Shown: positions 1 to 9,674, numbered from the stretch's first letter. The stretch: 64,000 nt of DNA from Halorussus salinisoli (GCA_005239435.1 SZNP01000005.1:1-64000); one strand, 5' to 3'. The notes: a model not told the origin generated them from the sequence alone. Numbers and translations: made by a program.

Positions 1-622
1 CCTTGGTGACCTGCGAGAACTTCTCCCACTTCATCGAGTTCTGAGCCCACTCGTCGAAGTCCGACTGCCCGTACCCGGCGTTCTTCAGGTACTGCTTGTT
101 GTACTGCATCGTCGGGAAGTCCGGGAATATCGGGAGCGCGTAGAGGTCGCCGTTCGGTCCCTTCGCGGTCGAGACGCTCGCCTCGAAGTACTGGCTCTCG
201 ATCTCTTCGATGGCGCTCTGCGGGAAGCCCTGCCGTTCGTTCAAGTTGACCAACTGGTCCCGGACGATGAACGGAATCGTCCACCCGCTGTCCATGTACA
301 GTATGTCGGGCTTGGCGCGACCCGCCGACAGCCACTGCTGGTACTGCGCCCGCCGGTTGTCGGTCACGTTCGGCCCCGCGAGGACGTTTACCTCGATGTC
401 CTTCGACAGGCCGTTGTTGTACAGCACCGGCTGAAGCTGTTCGTTCCACGTCTCCCCTTTCAGGTCGGCGTCGGACGCCCACTGGAGCGTCGTCGTGCCG
501 CCCTCTTGCACCTCTCCCACGGTCCCGTCTTCGACGTACCCGGTCAACCCTGCCGCCGCCCCCGACGCGCCGACCGCTTTGACGAACTGCCGTCTGGAAG
601 TTCCACCGTTACTATATGTCAT
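1..622 (-). CDS. ABC transporter substrate-binding protein (sugar type), N-terminal part
   Basis: The reading frame starts at an ATG on the minus strand at 622 and runs off the left edge of the window, so about 207 residues of the N-terminal part are present. The start is followed by a Tat motif (SRRQFVK) and a short hydrophobic stretch. The mature part (QWASD near residue 43, the YMDSGWT and LYALPIFPDFP segments) looks like a family 1 extracellular solute-binding protein that delivers sugars to an ABC permease. The position where haloarchaeal binding proteins usually have a lipobox Cys reads GLTGYVEDG, with no Cys, so it may be exported but not lipid-anchored. Permease and ATPase genes would lie beyond the left edge. 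Substrate unknown. Confidence 0.85.
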   Translation of the reverse strand, partial: MTYSNGGTSRRQFVKAVGASGAAAGLTGYVEDGTVGEVQEGGTTTLQWASDADLKGETWNEQLQPVLYNNGLSKDIEVNVLAGPNVTDNRRAQYQQWLSAGRAKPDILYMDSGWTIPFIVRDQLVNLNERQGFPQSAIEEIESQYFEASVSTAKGPNGDLYALPIFPDFPTMQYNKQYLKNAGYGQSDFDEWAQNSMKWEKFSQVTK

Positions 623-694
623 TATTTCCCACACCCTGCGGCCGGAGAACGGTAGCCTACCGTAAAATAGCTCGGGCCGATGCGTCTCGCTACC

Positions 695-2392
695 TCACTC
701 GTGAAGCCCGCCGACTTCGGCGTAGAACGACGACTGTAACTGCTCGGCCATGTCCTCCTCGCGGTCGATGCGGGCGTCGATGACCGTCGGCACGTCGTTT
801 TCCTTCCCTTCGGCGAGCGCAACGCCGAGTTCGTCGGGGGTCGTCGCCCGAATTCCCTCCGCGCCGAAGCCCTCCGCGATTGCCACGAAGTCGGTGTCGT
901 GGAACTCCACGCCCGCGATGTCGCCTTCCCCGTCCTGCATCTGGCGGACCATCCCGAGACTGGTGTCGTTCAGCACGACGAAGGTGGGCGCGACGCCCTG
1001 CTCGACCGCGATCTCCACGCTGGTCATCGTCATCGTGAACCCACCGTCGCCCGCGACGCCGATTACGTCCGAATCGGTCGTGATGGCGGCCGTGACCGCC
1101 GCGGGGGTCGCCCACCCCATGCCGCCGACGCCGCCCGACCCGAAGTAAGTCCGAATCGCCGGCGTCTGGAGGTAGTTGAGGAGCCAGAAGCGGTTGTTTC
1201 CGGAGTCGGCGGTGACGATGGTCTCGTCGTCCACGACGGCCTCGATTTCCTTGACTGCGCGCTGGGGTTTGATGGGCGAGGCGTCCGAGTCGCATTCGGG
1301 AGCCGAGAAGGACTCGCGGGCCGATTCGGCGCGGTCGCGCGCCCAGTCGTTGGTTCCGTCACCGGCATCGGCCAGTGCCCGCAGACTCTCCTCAGCGTCT
1401 CCGATCAGGCCCACGTCCGCGGGGTAGACCCACCCGGCGTTCCGGGTGTCGATGTCGGCGTGGATAATCGTCTGCTCCTCCGGGCGAACGAAACTCGGTG
1501 CCTGCCAGTTGGTGTCCATCGGGTTCATCCGGCATCCCGCCACGAGGAGAGCGTCGGCCTCGCTCACGACCTGGTTCGCGCCCTCGTGGCCGAACGAACC
1601 GATGACGCCGCCCGCGAGGTCGTGGGTCTCCGGAATCGTTGATTTCCCGAGGTAGGAGGTCACGACCACCGCGTCGTAGGCCTCCGCCACGGCCTGCAAC
1701 TCGTCGTAGGCCTGCGCGGCGTGGACGCCGTTTCCGGCGACGATAACCGGCCGCTCCGCCTCGGCGAACGCCTCGGCCGCCGCCGCCACGTCGCGCTCGG
1801 TCGGCGCGGCGTCCCAGTTGCGGACCTGCTCGTCGGCGTCCCAGACGGGCGGAATCGGGTCCTCGGGCACTTCGTCGGTGATGGCGTCGCCGTCGAAGAT
1901 GACCGCGGTCGGTCCGGGCCGACCAGCCGTTGCGTGCTTGAACGCCAACTGGACGCTCCGGAGAGTCTCGGTCGGCGAGCGCGGGAACCAGTGTTCCTTG
2001 GTCACGCCGTCCAGAATCTTCGGGAGGTCCAGCCCCCCGTAGTCGCCGCGCGACTGCTGGTAGGGCGCGAGCGTCGAGTAGTCGCCGCGCTCGCTGGCCT
2101 CGGTCAGGACGACCATCGGCGACGAGGAGAGGCGGGCCTCCATCTGGCCGATAGTACCGAGGCTTCCGATCCACGGTCCCTGCCCGGCGAGGACGCCCGG
2201 CTTCTGGGTCAGGCGGCCGTACATCTCGGCCATGACGCTCCCCTCGCGCTCGTCGCGCGGGCGGACCACGTCGACGTCGGACTCGGGAAGTTCGTCCAAA
2301 AGCTCGATGACCCGGCCGCCGGGGTAGCCGAAGACGTACTCGACGCCGAGGGCTTCGAGTTGCGAGACGAGTTCCTCGTTGGTCTCGGTCAT
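695..2392 (-). CDS. Thiamine pyrophosphate-dependent enzyme, acetolactate synthase-like
   Basis: A 565-residue protein with the three-domain architecture of the acetolactate synthase/benzoylformate decarboxylase family. The N-terminal PYR domain carries a conserved-type Glu in RPRDEREGS (residues 44-52), a central domain reads VIVAGNGVHAA, and the C-terminal PP domain has the TPP/Mg motif beginning VAGDGGFTM and ending VLND. I chose the ATG at 2392 because the family's N-terminal QLEALGVEYVFGYPG segment follows directly; the upstream in-frame extension has no family similarity. No regulatory subunit gene is adjacent, which argues against the branched-chain biosynthetic enzyme and for a catabolic or decarboxylase role. 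The substrate cannot be told from sequence alone. Confidence 0.88.
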   Translation of the reverse strand: MTETNEELVSQLEALGVEYVFGYPGGRVIELLDELPESDVDVVRPRDEREGSVMAEMYGRLTQKPGVLAGQGPWIGSLGTIGQMEARLSSSPMVVLTEASERGDYSTLAPYQQSRGDYGGLDLPKILDGVTKEHWFPRSPTETLRSVQLAFKHATAGRPGPTAVIFDGDAITDEVPEDPIPPVWDADEQVRNWDAAPTERDVAAAAEAFAEAERPVIVAGNGVHAAQAYDELQAVAEAYDAVVVTSYLGKSTIPETHDLAGGVIGSFGHEGANQVVSEADALLVAGCRMNPMDTNWQAPSFVRPEEQTIIHADIDTRNAGWVYPADVGLIGDAEESLRALADAGDGTNDWARDRAESARESFSAPECDSDASPIKPQRAVKEIEAVVDDETIVTADSGNNRFWLLNYLQTPAIRTYFGSGGVGGMGWATPAAVTAAITTDSDVIGVAGDGGFTMTMTSVEIAVEQGVAPTFVVLNDTSLGMVRQMQDGEGDIAGVEFHDTDFVAIAEGFGAEGIRATTPDELGVALAEGKENDVPTVIDARIDREEDMAEQLQSSFYAEVGGLHE

Positions 2393-2535
2393 GGGCCGAA
2401 CTGACTCCGGCGGGTGACTTTGGTCTGTCGCTTCGCGGACCAGTTCGAAGAAATCCGAGTGACTGCCGGGACCAGGACGGCGCTTCCCGTACTTCGCCGG
2501 ACGGTCGTTCCGAGGGGGCCGCACTCGTCACGGCC

Positions 2536-3483
2536 TCAGCCGCTCGGTCCGGGGAACTCCTCGAAACCGCCGATGGAGACGGACACGCCGGAATCGTCGG
2601 GTTTCAGAACGTACTCGGTCGGGTAGCGGTCCTCGACCGGGAACACCTCCGGCGTCTCCACGTCGACCGACGTCTCCTGTTCCAGGTCGGCGAGGTACTC
2701 GTTCGTGACCATCGGCTCGACGAAGTGAAGCCTGCTCTCGCCGTCGCCCTCGAAGACCGGCACCTCCCGTTTCTCGTCCTCCAGTTCCATCTCCTCGACG
2801 CGTTTCGGGTCTTCCGGGTCGATGGCCGGGTCGTACGTCCCGTAGACGTAGGTGTGGGTGAACTCGCCGTCTCCGAACTCCGGGGCCGTCCCGTCGAGGA
2901 GGTGCTCGCCCATCTCGGGGACGATGAGACGCGGGTCCTCGAGTCGGTACCCCGGCGGGAACTGCTCGTCCGGGACGTCGTAGGCGGCCAGTCCGAAGGG
3001 AATCGACTCAACGGTGGACTCTTCGACCGTGTAGAAGTGGAAGTCGAAGTGCGGAACCGTGTAGACGCCCGGCGGCGCGTGCCCAACCGGGTTGTAGTGC
3101 AGTCCCACGAACGTGAACTGGTGGGTGTCCACGTCGCTCGGAAGCGAGAGGTGGGCCGCGACGCTCTCGTGCGGTTTCTTCCCGTCGTCGTCCACCGAGG
3201 CGAGCGCGTCGTCGTCGACGTGAACGTCCAACGAGACGAGTTCCCCCGACGAGTTCGTGACGGCCGCAGTCTTCACGGTTCCGTCACCGACTTCGGCGGA
3301 CTCGCCGTCCTGAACTGTCAGGTCTGCCCTCGGTTCGGTACGCGTGCTGGCAGTCCCGGTTACGACCGCCCCACCTACTGCCGTCGCACCCGCCATCGCT
3401 CCCACCTTCAGGAAGGTTCGTCGACCGGTACCCCCCGTTCGGTCCGTCGTCTTTGGATTCGTTCGTCGTTCGATGTCTTTCAT
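2536..3483 (-). CDS. Tat-exported protein, possibly DUF5602/TTHB210-like
   Basis: A 315-residue protein beginning MKDIERR at 3483. A twin-arginine motif (GRRTFLKVG, about residues 20-28) precedes a hydrophobic Ala/Gly-rich segment, so it should be exported folded. The mature domain contains PHFDFHFY, a conserved MGEHLLD and a FVEPMVTNEYL segment, a His-rich pattern I associate with the DUF5602 (TTHB210-like) family, whose function is unknown. An in-frame extension upstream of 3483 is possible but would place 35 unlikely residues before the Tat signal. It stands alone, transcribed with the neighbouring minus-strand genes but separated by gaps of more than 100 nt. The domain name is from memory and not searched. 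Confidence 0.75.
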   Translation of the reverse strand: MKDIERRTNPKTTDRTGGTGRRTFLKVGAMAGATAVGGAVVTGTASTRTEPRADLTVQDGESAEVGDGTVKTAAVTNSSGELVSLDVHVDDDALASVDDDGKKPHESVAAHLSLPSDVDTHQFTFVGLHYNPVGHAPPGVYTVPHFDFHFYTVEESTVESIPFGLAAYDVPDEQFPPGYRLEDPRLIVPEMGEHLLDGTAPEFGDGEFTHTYVYGTYDPAIDPEDPKRVEEMELEDEKREVPVFEGDGESRLHFVEPMVTNEYLADLEQETSVDVETPEVFPVEDRYPTEYVLKPDDSGVSVSIGGFEEFPGPSG

Positions 3484-3665
3484 TCTCGGGCCTCTCTGTT
3501 CCGTTTTCGCTAGCTTACTCTTTCGAGGGTGTCGACAACACCCGAATGCCTGTACCCGGCACTTATACAAAAGAATAATCTGTACCACAATTCAGTAATC
3601 GCGCTTACTGTACCTGAGTGCAGTTCGCGTGACTGCACATCGATGTCGGACTGGACAGCGACTAG

Positions 3666-4661
3666 TCAGTCCGCGGTTTCGGACACGTCGAGGACGTCGC
3701 CCGCATCGTCGAGGGTCACGTCGAGTCGGTCGCCGTCGAGTTCGACCCGGACCAGAAGCTCCAGCGGGTCCTCCGAAACCACCGTCTGCTCTTCGATGGT
3801 GTCGTAGAGCACGGTTATCGAGGACTCGTCCATGGCGCTCTCGAGGTCGATTCCGTGGTCGTGATAGAACACCTTGACCGGAAGTTCGGTGACGACGTGG
3901 AGTCCCAGCGAGAGCCACCAGTCGAACTTGCACACCTCGCAGACGTGGAGCAACCGGACCTCGTAGACCGACCCGCAGTTGTCACAGACGGTTCCCTCGG
4001 GCGCGTCGTGGTCGTCGCAGACGTGCGTGGTCGTGGTGATTTTCCCGGCACAGTCGGGACAGACGCCGTTCAGGAGCGTCATCAGCCGGTTCCGAATCCA
4101 CGTGTTTCCCTTGCGCTGCATCTCCTGTGGCGTGCGGTTCTCCAGCGCGGCCGGTGGAAGGTCGGCGTGTGCCACCATCCCCGACGGGTACTCGGGCCAG
4201 CGATACGCGCCCTCGCAGTCGGGACACCGCTGAATCGTCTCGTTCTCGTCGGTGTAATCGACGACCAGCGACGACCCGCACCGGTAACACTCGAAGTCGG
4301 ACGGTTCGCCCTCGAAAGACCGGTCTTCGGTCAGCGTGCCCGCGAACACCGCTCTGAGAACGCGCGCCGCGGTGTTGGTGAGCTTGTACCCTTCCTCCGT
4401 CGAGCGCACGAACGTCCCGTCGAGTTTGTCCAAGTGGTACGTGAAGTTGCCGGAGTCGCCGATGGCGACGCGCTCGTAGAGCTTCGAAAACGGTACCGCT
4501 TGCTCGGACCGAGGCCGCTCCGGTTCTTTCGCCTCCCAGAGCGCTAGCAGTATCGCCAACCGCGTCTCGTTGGCCAGCAGACCGAAGGCCTCGGTCGCCT
4601 CGGTTCCGGCGACTCCCGCGGCCGCTTCCAGCGGTGAGTCGGTCGAGTTCGCGCTTGACAT
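3666..4661 (-). CDS. ArsR-type winged-helix regulator with zinc-ribbon-rich C-terminal domain
   Basis: A 331-residue protein. Residues 25-100 form a winged helix (FGLLANETRLAILLALWE, then GNFTYHLDKL as recognition helix and GYKLTNTAARVLRAV as wing). The remainder has at least two zinc-ribbon-like clusters: CYRCGSS with CPDCEGAYRW, and CPDCAGK, CDNCGS and CEVCKFDWW. This architecture is common in haloarchaeal HTH proteins with DUF7347/DUF7351-type domains. It is probably a DNA-binding transcription factor; the ligand is unknown. The gene is solitary, flanked by a GNAT gene transcribed the same way and the exported protein at 2536-3483. Confidence 0.8.
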   Translation of the reverse strand: MSSANSTDSPLEAAAGVAGTEATEAFGLLANETRLAILLALWEAKEPERPRSEQAVPFSKLYERVAIGDSGNFTYHLDKLDGTFVRSTEEGYKLTNTAARVLRAVFAGTLTEDRSFEGEPSDFECYRCGSSLVVDYTDENETIQRCPDCEGAYRWPEYPSGMVAHADLPPAALENRTPQEMQRKGNTWIRNRLMTLLNGVCPDCAGKITTTTHVCDDHDAPEGTVCDNCGSVYEVRLLHVCEVCKFDWWLSLGLHVVTELPVKVFYHDHGIDLESAMDESSITVLYDTIEEQTVVSEDPLELLVRVELDGDRLDVTLDDAGDVLDVSETAD

Positions 4662-4733
4662 GTACTAGCGCGCTACACGACAGCTATTAAAAGTCGGTTC
4701 TGTGGGCCACCGTCGCGTCTGCCGCTCCGTCCG

Positions 4734-5261
4734 TCAAGTGTCCGTCGCGTCGCTCTCCGACTCGCTCAGGTCGAGTTGCATGAAAATCGCCTCGTCGTGG
4801 TACCGCTCGCGGAGCCGCGTCTCGGGATAGGGCGGCGTGCGCTCGAACCCCATCGACTCGTAGAGTGCTGCCGCGGCCTCGCTCCACGGTGGCGTGGTGA
4901 GGCCGAGCGTCTCGTAGCCCCGCGCTCGCGCTCGGTCGATGGCCGTCCGGACGAGTCTCCGCCCGACTCCCTCGCCGCGGTAGGCCGGTCTGACGTAGAG
5001 CCGACGGAACTCGGCCAGTTCGTCGGTCTCACCGTAGAGAAGGACGCATCCCGACGGGTCACGTTCGGTGCGGGCGATCCACGCCCAACTTTCGGTCTCT
5101 CCGTCCAGCGACCCGAAATCCTCGGCGAGTTCGTCGTCGGGGTCGTACGCGTCGCCCGCGTGTTCGGCCATCCACTCGTGGAACTCCCTCAGTAGCTCTC
5201 GGAGCGCGGAACGCTCTCGGTCCGACTCGACCGCGGTGAGTACGGTCGATCGCCCGGTCAT
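4734..5261 (-). CDS. GNAT family N-acetyltransferase
   Basis: A 175-residue acyl-CoA-dependent acetyltransferase. The acetyl-CoA binding motif A is visible in FRRLYVRPAYRGEGVGRRLV (around residues 89-108), followed by ARGYETLGLTT and the terminal ALYESMGFERT, which is the classic motif B of single-domain GNAT enzymes. The length is typical. The C-terminal tail is acidic (SESESDATDT). The substrate is unknown. The gene sits between the HTH regulator and a gap of about 250 nt before the MFS carrier on the other strand. Confidence 0.9.
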   Translation of the reverse strand: MTGRSTVLTAVESDRERSALRELLREFHEWMAEHAGDAYDPDDELAEDFGSLDGETESWAWIARTERDPSGCVLLYGETDELAEFRRLYVRPAYRGEGVGRRLVRTAIDRARARGYETLGLTTPPWSEAAAALYESMGFERTPPYPETRLRERYHDEAIFMQLDLSESESDATDT

Positions 5262-5512
5262 ATCGTCGCATTCGATGGAGTTCGTGTTAGATGTTACCGC
5301 GGATTCGTCGAGGGTGTCCTAGTGCGGTCGGTCGCCGCCGAAATTCGGCCCCGACAATCTATGCAATTACGAAAGACACATTTTTCATTCCTAAGTGGGC
5401 AGAGACCTGTCCCCGACTCGCAGCATCCCCACGAACCGTCGGGTTCCCGGACGACTCCTGTAACGCGTTTCAGTAGCACCACCTACTAAAATTCACTTCC
5501 GGGAACGTTTTT

Positions 5513-6724
5513 GTGAACACCATCAGTAGCGCCGATATGGTCTCGTTGGTTCGGCGCTACTACCTCTACCGCGCGACGCTCTCCCCCGGCTTCTACCTCC
5601 CCGTCTCCGTCGTCTACATGGAAGCGCAGGGGCTCGGACTCGCCGACATCGGGTTCGTACAGGGGGCGTTCTCGTTCGCGATGGTCGCCTCGGAGCTTCC
5701 GACCGGCTATCTCGGCGATCTGCTCGGCCGCCGCACCGCACTCGCGCTCGGGAACAGCGTCGTGGTCGCGGTGATGCTCGGATTCACCGTCGCCGACTCG
5801 ACGCCAGCGTTCACTGCGGTCTACGTCCTGTGGGCGGTCGGGTGGACGTTCCGGACCGGCACCGCCGACGCGTGGCTGTACGAACTGCTCGCCGACCGTG
5901 ACGCCGAGGACGAGTACGCCCGGATCAGCGGCCGCGCCGACTCGACCCTGCGGGTCGTCTCCGCGGGTACGGCGCTCGCCGCTGGCTTCCTGTACACCGT
6001 CGATCCCACCGTCCCGTTCCTCGCCAACGCGGGGCTGGCGGCGCTCGGCTTGCCGCTCTTGTTCACGCTCCCGAGGACGCAGGAGGTCGACGCGGACGGT
6101 GACGACGCGCAGATGGGCATCCGCGAGGCCGCACGCGTCTTGCGCGCACAGCTCTCGCGACCGTCGATTCGCTGGCTCGTCGTCTACGCCGCGCTGTTCA
6201 ACCTCGCGTTCTCCGTGACGCGGGTGTTCGAACAGCCCGCGCTTCGTGCGGTCGGCGTCCCGATCACCGGACTCGGCCTCCTCTACGCCGGGTTCAAACT
6301 GGTCTCCGCGGCCGCCTCGAGCGCGGCGGGTCCGCTACAGGATCGAATCGGAACCCGCGGGGTGCTCCTGTTGCTCGTTCCCGCTGTCGGAATCGCGTAC
6401 GCTAGTTTCGCCGTCGTCCCGCTGCTGCTGGTCCCCGTGCTGTTCTTCAGACGCGGTATCCAGCGGGTCACTCGCCCCGTCCGCAACGAGTACGTCAACG
6501 ATAGACTGGAGGACGTGGGACGCGCGACGGTGTTGTCGGGGGTCTCGATGGCGCTCTCGCTCGCGTCCGGCACCGCGAACGTCCTCGGGGGTCGAGTCGC
6601 GGCGGTCGTCGGCCCGGTGGCGTTCCTCTCGGGGACCGGCGTGGCCGTGGCGCTCGTCGCCGGTCTCCTTTGGACGGTCACGCGACCGGTCCGGGAACCC
6701 GCCGCCGACGCCGCGCCGTCGTAG
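5513..6724 (+). CDS. MFS transporter
   Basis: A 403-residue integral membrane protein with about 12 predicted hydrophobic segments. The family signature between helices 2 and 3 reads GYLGDLLGRRTAL, and helix 1 begins YYLYRATLSPGFYLP. I used the GTG at 5513 because a TATA-like ACTAAAATT lies about 25 nt upstream, fitting leaderless transcription; the ATG at 5537 (MVSLVRRYY) is an alternative. The substrate is unknown. The next gene on this strand is 124 nt downstream, so the two are probably not one operon. Confidence 0.88.
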   Translation: MNTISSADMVSLVRRYYLYRATLSPGFYLPVSVVYMEAQGLGLADIGFVQGAFSFAMVASELPTGYLGDLLGRRTALALGNSVVVAVMLGFTVADSTPAFTAVYVLWAVGWTFRTGTADAWLYELLADRDAEDEYARISGRADSTLRVVSAGTALAAGFLYTVDPTVPFLANAGLAALGLPLLFTLPRTQEVDADGDDAQMGIREAARVLRAQLSRPSIRWLVVYAALFNLAFSVTRVFEQPALRAVGVPITGLGLLYAGFKLVSAAASSAAGPLQDRIGTRGVLLLLVPAVGIAYASFAVVPLLLVPVLFFRRGIQRVTRPVRNEYVNDRLEDVGRATVLSGVSMALSLASGTANVLGGRVAAVVGPVAFLSGTGVAVALVAGLLWTVTRPVREPAADAAPS

Positions 6725-6848
6725 CGCCGGCACCTGACGGGCGTTCTCGTCAGCGTCGCACTCTATTTCCTCACCTATTCATATAAATTATATTACAAAA
6801 CTGGCTTCCAGCAAATTCTTATCATCCACCCCGACGAACGAGGCGCGT

Positions 6849-7817
6849 ATGCTCATCGCAGGAAGCGACGACGGAGTACATCGGTTGACCGGCATCGACG
6901 GGCCTGGAGAGACGACCGTGGAGACCGTTTTCGACCCGGGACCGGTCGTGCGTGTCCGGGAGTTCGAAGAGTTCGAAGGAGCGTTCGCGGCCACGGAGAC
7001 GGGGCTGTTTCACTCGCCCGATGGGGACGAGTGGACGAACCTCGACGTTCCCCGCGAGAAGGTGTACGCGGTCGGCGCGAGTCCCGATGGCAGGCTGTAC
7101 GCGGGGACCCGGCCCGCACACGTCTACGTTTCCCGGACGAGCGACGAAGGCGATTTCCCTCGCGGGGTAGAGTGGCGGGAACTCGAGGCGTTTCGGGAGT
7201 TGCCGTCACGCGACGAGTGGCGGTTACCCCGCCACGAGAACCTCGCGCAGGTTCGGGACCTCGACGTACACTCCGCCGCACCCGACCGAGTCGTCGCAGG
7301 CGTCGAGGTCGGCGGCGTTCACGTCAGCGACGACGGGGGAGAAACGTGGACGGAGCGCCGCGAGGGCGTCGACGACGACGTACACGAACTTCACGTGGTC
7401 GGTCCGGACGAGTTCGTCGCCGCGACCGGGTTCGGACTGTTCCGCACGGTGGACGCCGGACGGTCGTGGACGCGCCTCGACGACGGATACGAACAGCGTT
7501 ACTTCCGGTCGGTGTTCTCGGTCGACGGCGACATCTACGCCGGCGGCGCGCTCGCGCACACGGCGACCTGGGACGACGAGGACGCCGACCCGGCGCTGTT
7601 CGTCTGCCGTGACGGCGAGACGGTCGAACCGGTCGAGCATCCGCGCCCCGACGAGACTATCACCGGAATGACCGCCGTCGACGGTGCCGTCGTCGCGGCG
7701 ACCCACCGCGGGACGGTACTCGTGCGACGTCCCGACGGCTGGGCCGTCGCTGGTTCGCTCCCCGTCTCCGGCCAACTCGCGGGGAGTTACACACCGCTGT
7801 TGTGGTTCGACCACTGA
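6849..7817 (+). CDS. BNR/sialidase-like beta-propeller protein
   Basis: A 322-residue cytoplasmic protein without a signal peptide. It contains Asp-box-like repeats of the BNR type: SDDGGETWTE near residue 160, TVDAGRSWTRL near residue 200 and SPDGDEWTN near residue 57, with intervening FAATETGLF and VAATGFGLF strands. These repeats form six- or seven-bladed propellers in sialidases and photosystem II assembly factors, but no catalytic residue set of a sialidase is evident. In haloarchaea such proteins are common and uncharacterised. The start at 6849 follows an AT-rich region, with a TATA-like ATTATA near 6788. Confidence 0.8.
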   Translation: MLIAGSDDGVHRLTGIDGPGETTVETVFDPGPVVRVREFEEFEGAFAATETGLFHSPDGDEWTNLDVPREKVYAVGASPDGRLYAGTRPAHVYVSRTSDEGDFPRGVEWRELEAFRELPSRDEWRLPRHENLAQVRDLDVHSAAPDRVVAGVEVGGVHVSDDGGETWTERREGVDDDVHELHVVGPDEFVAATGFGLFRTVDAGRSWTRLDDGYEQRYFRSVFSVDGDIYAGGALAHTATWDDEDADPALFVCRDGETVEPVEHPRPDETITGMTAVDGAVVAATHRGTVLVRRPDGWAVAGSLPVSGQLAGSYTPLLWFDH

Positions 7818-8147
7818 CCTTCGAACGATCCGCGATGCCGTTTTCACGTCCTGAAAGGCGTGCTATCCGGAACCTGTCCCTCGTTAAAGGGGTGGGCCGG
7901 AGAGCCCAGGGATCATCGGGTTGCAGGGCCTCGTTCGTCCTCCAGTTCGTCTGCTCGACGTGGACACCGCGTTCGCCGAGGCCCTCGCCGACTCGACGAA
8001 TCCCTCCCCGTATGGGGCAAACGAGCTAACTTGCGGTCGCTAACGACTACTCCCGGTGGAAATCGGCGTGAATCGAAATCGACGGTCCCGTTCTCTGTCA
8101 GAACCATACATATTAAACCGTCAAGCGATTAGTTGCGGTTCATATTC
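7818..8147. other. Intergenic region upstream of tfb
   Basis: No convincing gene. Open frames here are short, Arg/Ser-rich and unlike haloarchaeal proteins. The right end holds the probable tfb promoter: an AT-rich TATTAAA at 8111-8117, about 30 nt upstream of the ATG at 8148, which would give a leader of only a few nucleotides. Confidence 0.6.
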
Positions 8148-9119
8148 ATGGTCCGGCCAACTCGGCAGCGAGAACGTGAGCGCGACCACACGTCGGAAGG
8201 GGAAACCGAGGAGAAGGAGGGCGAGGGTCAGAGCTGTCCGGAGTGCGACTCGGAGAACCTCGTTACGAGTGGAGATAGTAACGAGGTCGTCTGTGAAGAC
8301 TGTGGACTCGTTATCGAAGAACAGGCGATCGACCGCGGGCCGGAGTGGCGCGCGTTCAATCACAGCGAACGACAGAACAAGAGTCGGGTCGGCGCGCCCA
8401 CGACCCAGACGATGCACGACAAGGGACTGACTACCCAGATCGACTGGAAGGACAAGGACGCCTACGGCCGATCTATCTCCTCGAAGAAGCGAAGTCAGAT
8501 GCACCGACTCCGGAAGTGGCAGGAGCGCATCCGGACCAAGGACGCGGGCGAGCGCAACCTCCAGTTCGCGCTCAGCGAAATCGACCGCATGGCTTCCGCG
8601 CTCGGCGTCCCCCGTTCGGTCCGAGAGGTTTCGTCGGTCATCTACCGACGGGCACTCAAAGAGGACCTGATTCGTGGCCGGTCCATCGAAGGCGTCGCGA
8701 CCAGTTGTCTCTACGCCGGGTGCCGCCAGGAGGGCATCCCCCGGAGTCTCGAGGAGGTCTCGGAGGTCTCTCGCGTAGAGCGGAAAGAGATCGGCAGGAC
8801 GTATCGGTACGTCGCGAAGGAACTCAGCCTCGAGATGGAACCGGTCGACCCGAAGGAGTACGTGCCGCGGTTCAGTTCCGAACTCGGCGTGAGCGAGGAA
8901 GTGAAGATGCAGGCGAACGAGATCATCGACGTGACCGCCGAGAAGGGCCTGCTCTCGGGCAAGTCGCCGACGGGGTACGCGGCCGCGGCCATCTACGCCG
9001 CCTCCCTGCTCTGCAACGAGAAGAAGACCCAGCGCGAGGTCGCCGAGGTCGCGCAGGTCACCGAGGTCACGATTCGAAATCGGTATCAAGAACAGATCGA
9101 AGCGATGGGCATCCACTGA
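8148..9119 (+). CDS. tfb: Transcription initiation factor IIB (TFB)
   Basis: A 323-residue TFB that bridges TBP-bound promoter DNA and archaeal RNA polymerase. The N-terminal zinc ribbon uses Cys30, Cys33, Cys49 and Cys52 (CPEC and CEDC). It is followed by the B-finger/reader segment [10 protein letters not shown] and the linker. Two cyclin repeats follow, about residues 115-210 and 215-312 ([17 protein letters not shown] and [18 protein letters not shown] are the paired signatures). The ATG at 8148 was chosen over the upstream TTG because [13 protein letters not shown] matches the usual haloarchaeal N-terminus. Haloarchaea carry several tfb paralogues; which one this is cannot be told here. 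Confidence 0.95.
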   Translation: MVRPTRQRERERDHTSEGETEEKEGEGQSCPECDSENLVTSGDSNEVVCEDCGLVIEEQAIDRGPEWRAFNHSERQNKSRVGAPTTQTMHDKGLTTQIDWKDKDAYGRSISSKKRSQMHRLRKWQERIRTKDAGERNLQFALSEIDRMASALGVPRSVREVSSVIYRRALKEDLIRGRSIEGVATSCLYAGCRQEGIPRSLEEVSEVSRVERKEIGRTYRYVAKELSLEMEPVDPKEYVPRFSSELGVSEEVKMQANEIIDVTAEKGLLSGKSPTGYAAAAIYAASLLCNEKKTQREVAEVAQVTEVTIRNRYQEQIEAMGIH

Positions 9120-9179
9120 GCTATCGAGAACGCGTACCGTGTGGCAGAGTCGTTCTCTATACTCTCTTACGACGCTTCG

Positions 9180-9647
9180 ACGGTCGCCAACGATGGCAGA
9201 CAGCACGCCTGACTGGTCGACGACGAACACGGCCCCGTAGGCGATAGCCGGCGACCCGTCGACCCCGGTCTCGTAGTTCGAATCGCCAGTTCACGGACCC
9301 GTCTCGCGTCGAGACGGCGTAGAGACGACTGTCACGGCTCCCGACGTACGCCGTCCTGCGATTGCAGGCGCGCCGTGTATCGGCCCGTTCGTTTTGGTCT
9401 GCCGTCGCTCGCTCTCGTCGGTCGTCGGTGGCGTCTCCTCGGTCGTAGTCGCCTTCTCCGTCTGCTCAGTGGTGGTCCGGTCACCTGACCCGGCACATCC
9501 GGCTACCCCTGCGACGAGAGCGCTCGCGTTCACCTGGAGTAATCGGCGGCGAGGCGTCGGTTCTGCGGTTTCGTGGGAACTCGTAGGGGGTCGTCGGAGG
9601 GCATCGTTCACTCTATATAGACCGGTTGACATATGCTTCTTCTTCAT
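9180..9647 (-). pseudogene. Decayed PQQ-propeller lipoprotein
   Basis: The minus-strand frame from 9647 encodes a Tat/lipoprotein-like N-terminus (TPRRRLLQVNASALVAGVAG, then CAGSG), a Thr/Glu-rich linker and the start of a propeller (NGPIHGAPAIAG). It then loses frame. A second frame continues with AYVGSRDSRLYAVSTRDG followed by SVNWRFE, a canonical PQQ repeat. A third frame continues with GVDGSPAIAYGAVFVVDQSG near 9250-9190 before similarity ends close to the tfb stop. At least two frameshifts and loss of most blades make this a relic. An intact relative of the same fold lies at 11977-13281, on the other side of the arsenic genes. Confidence 0.8.
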
Positions 9648-9674
9648 CGTGTGAGAAATACGACCCGAACGCTT

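Noticed and set aside
7841..8100. Possible tRNA or small RNA upstream of tfb
   Set aside because: No GTTCRANNC loop or cloverleaf stems could be drawn; only weak GC-rich inverted segments.
8121..9230. Long minus-strand open frame of 369 codons across the tfb gene
   Set aside because: It is the antisense of tfb; only its first residues (FVVDQSGVL) reflect the propeller relic, and the rest has no protein-like pattern.
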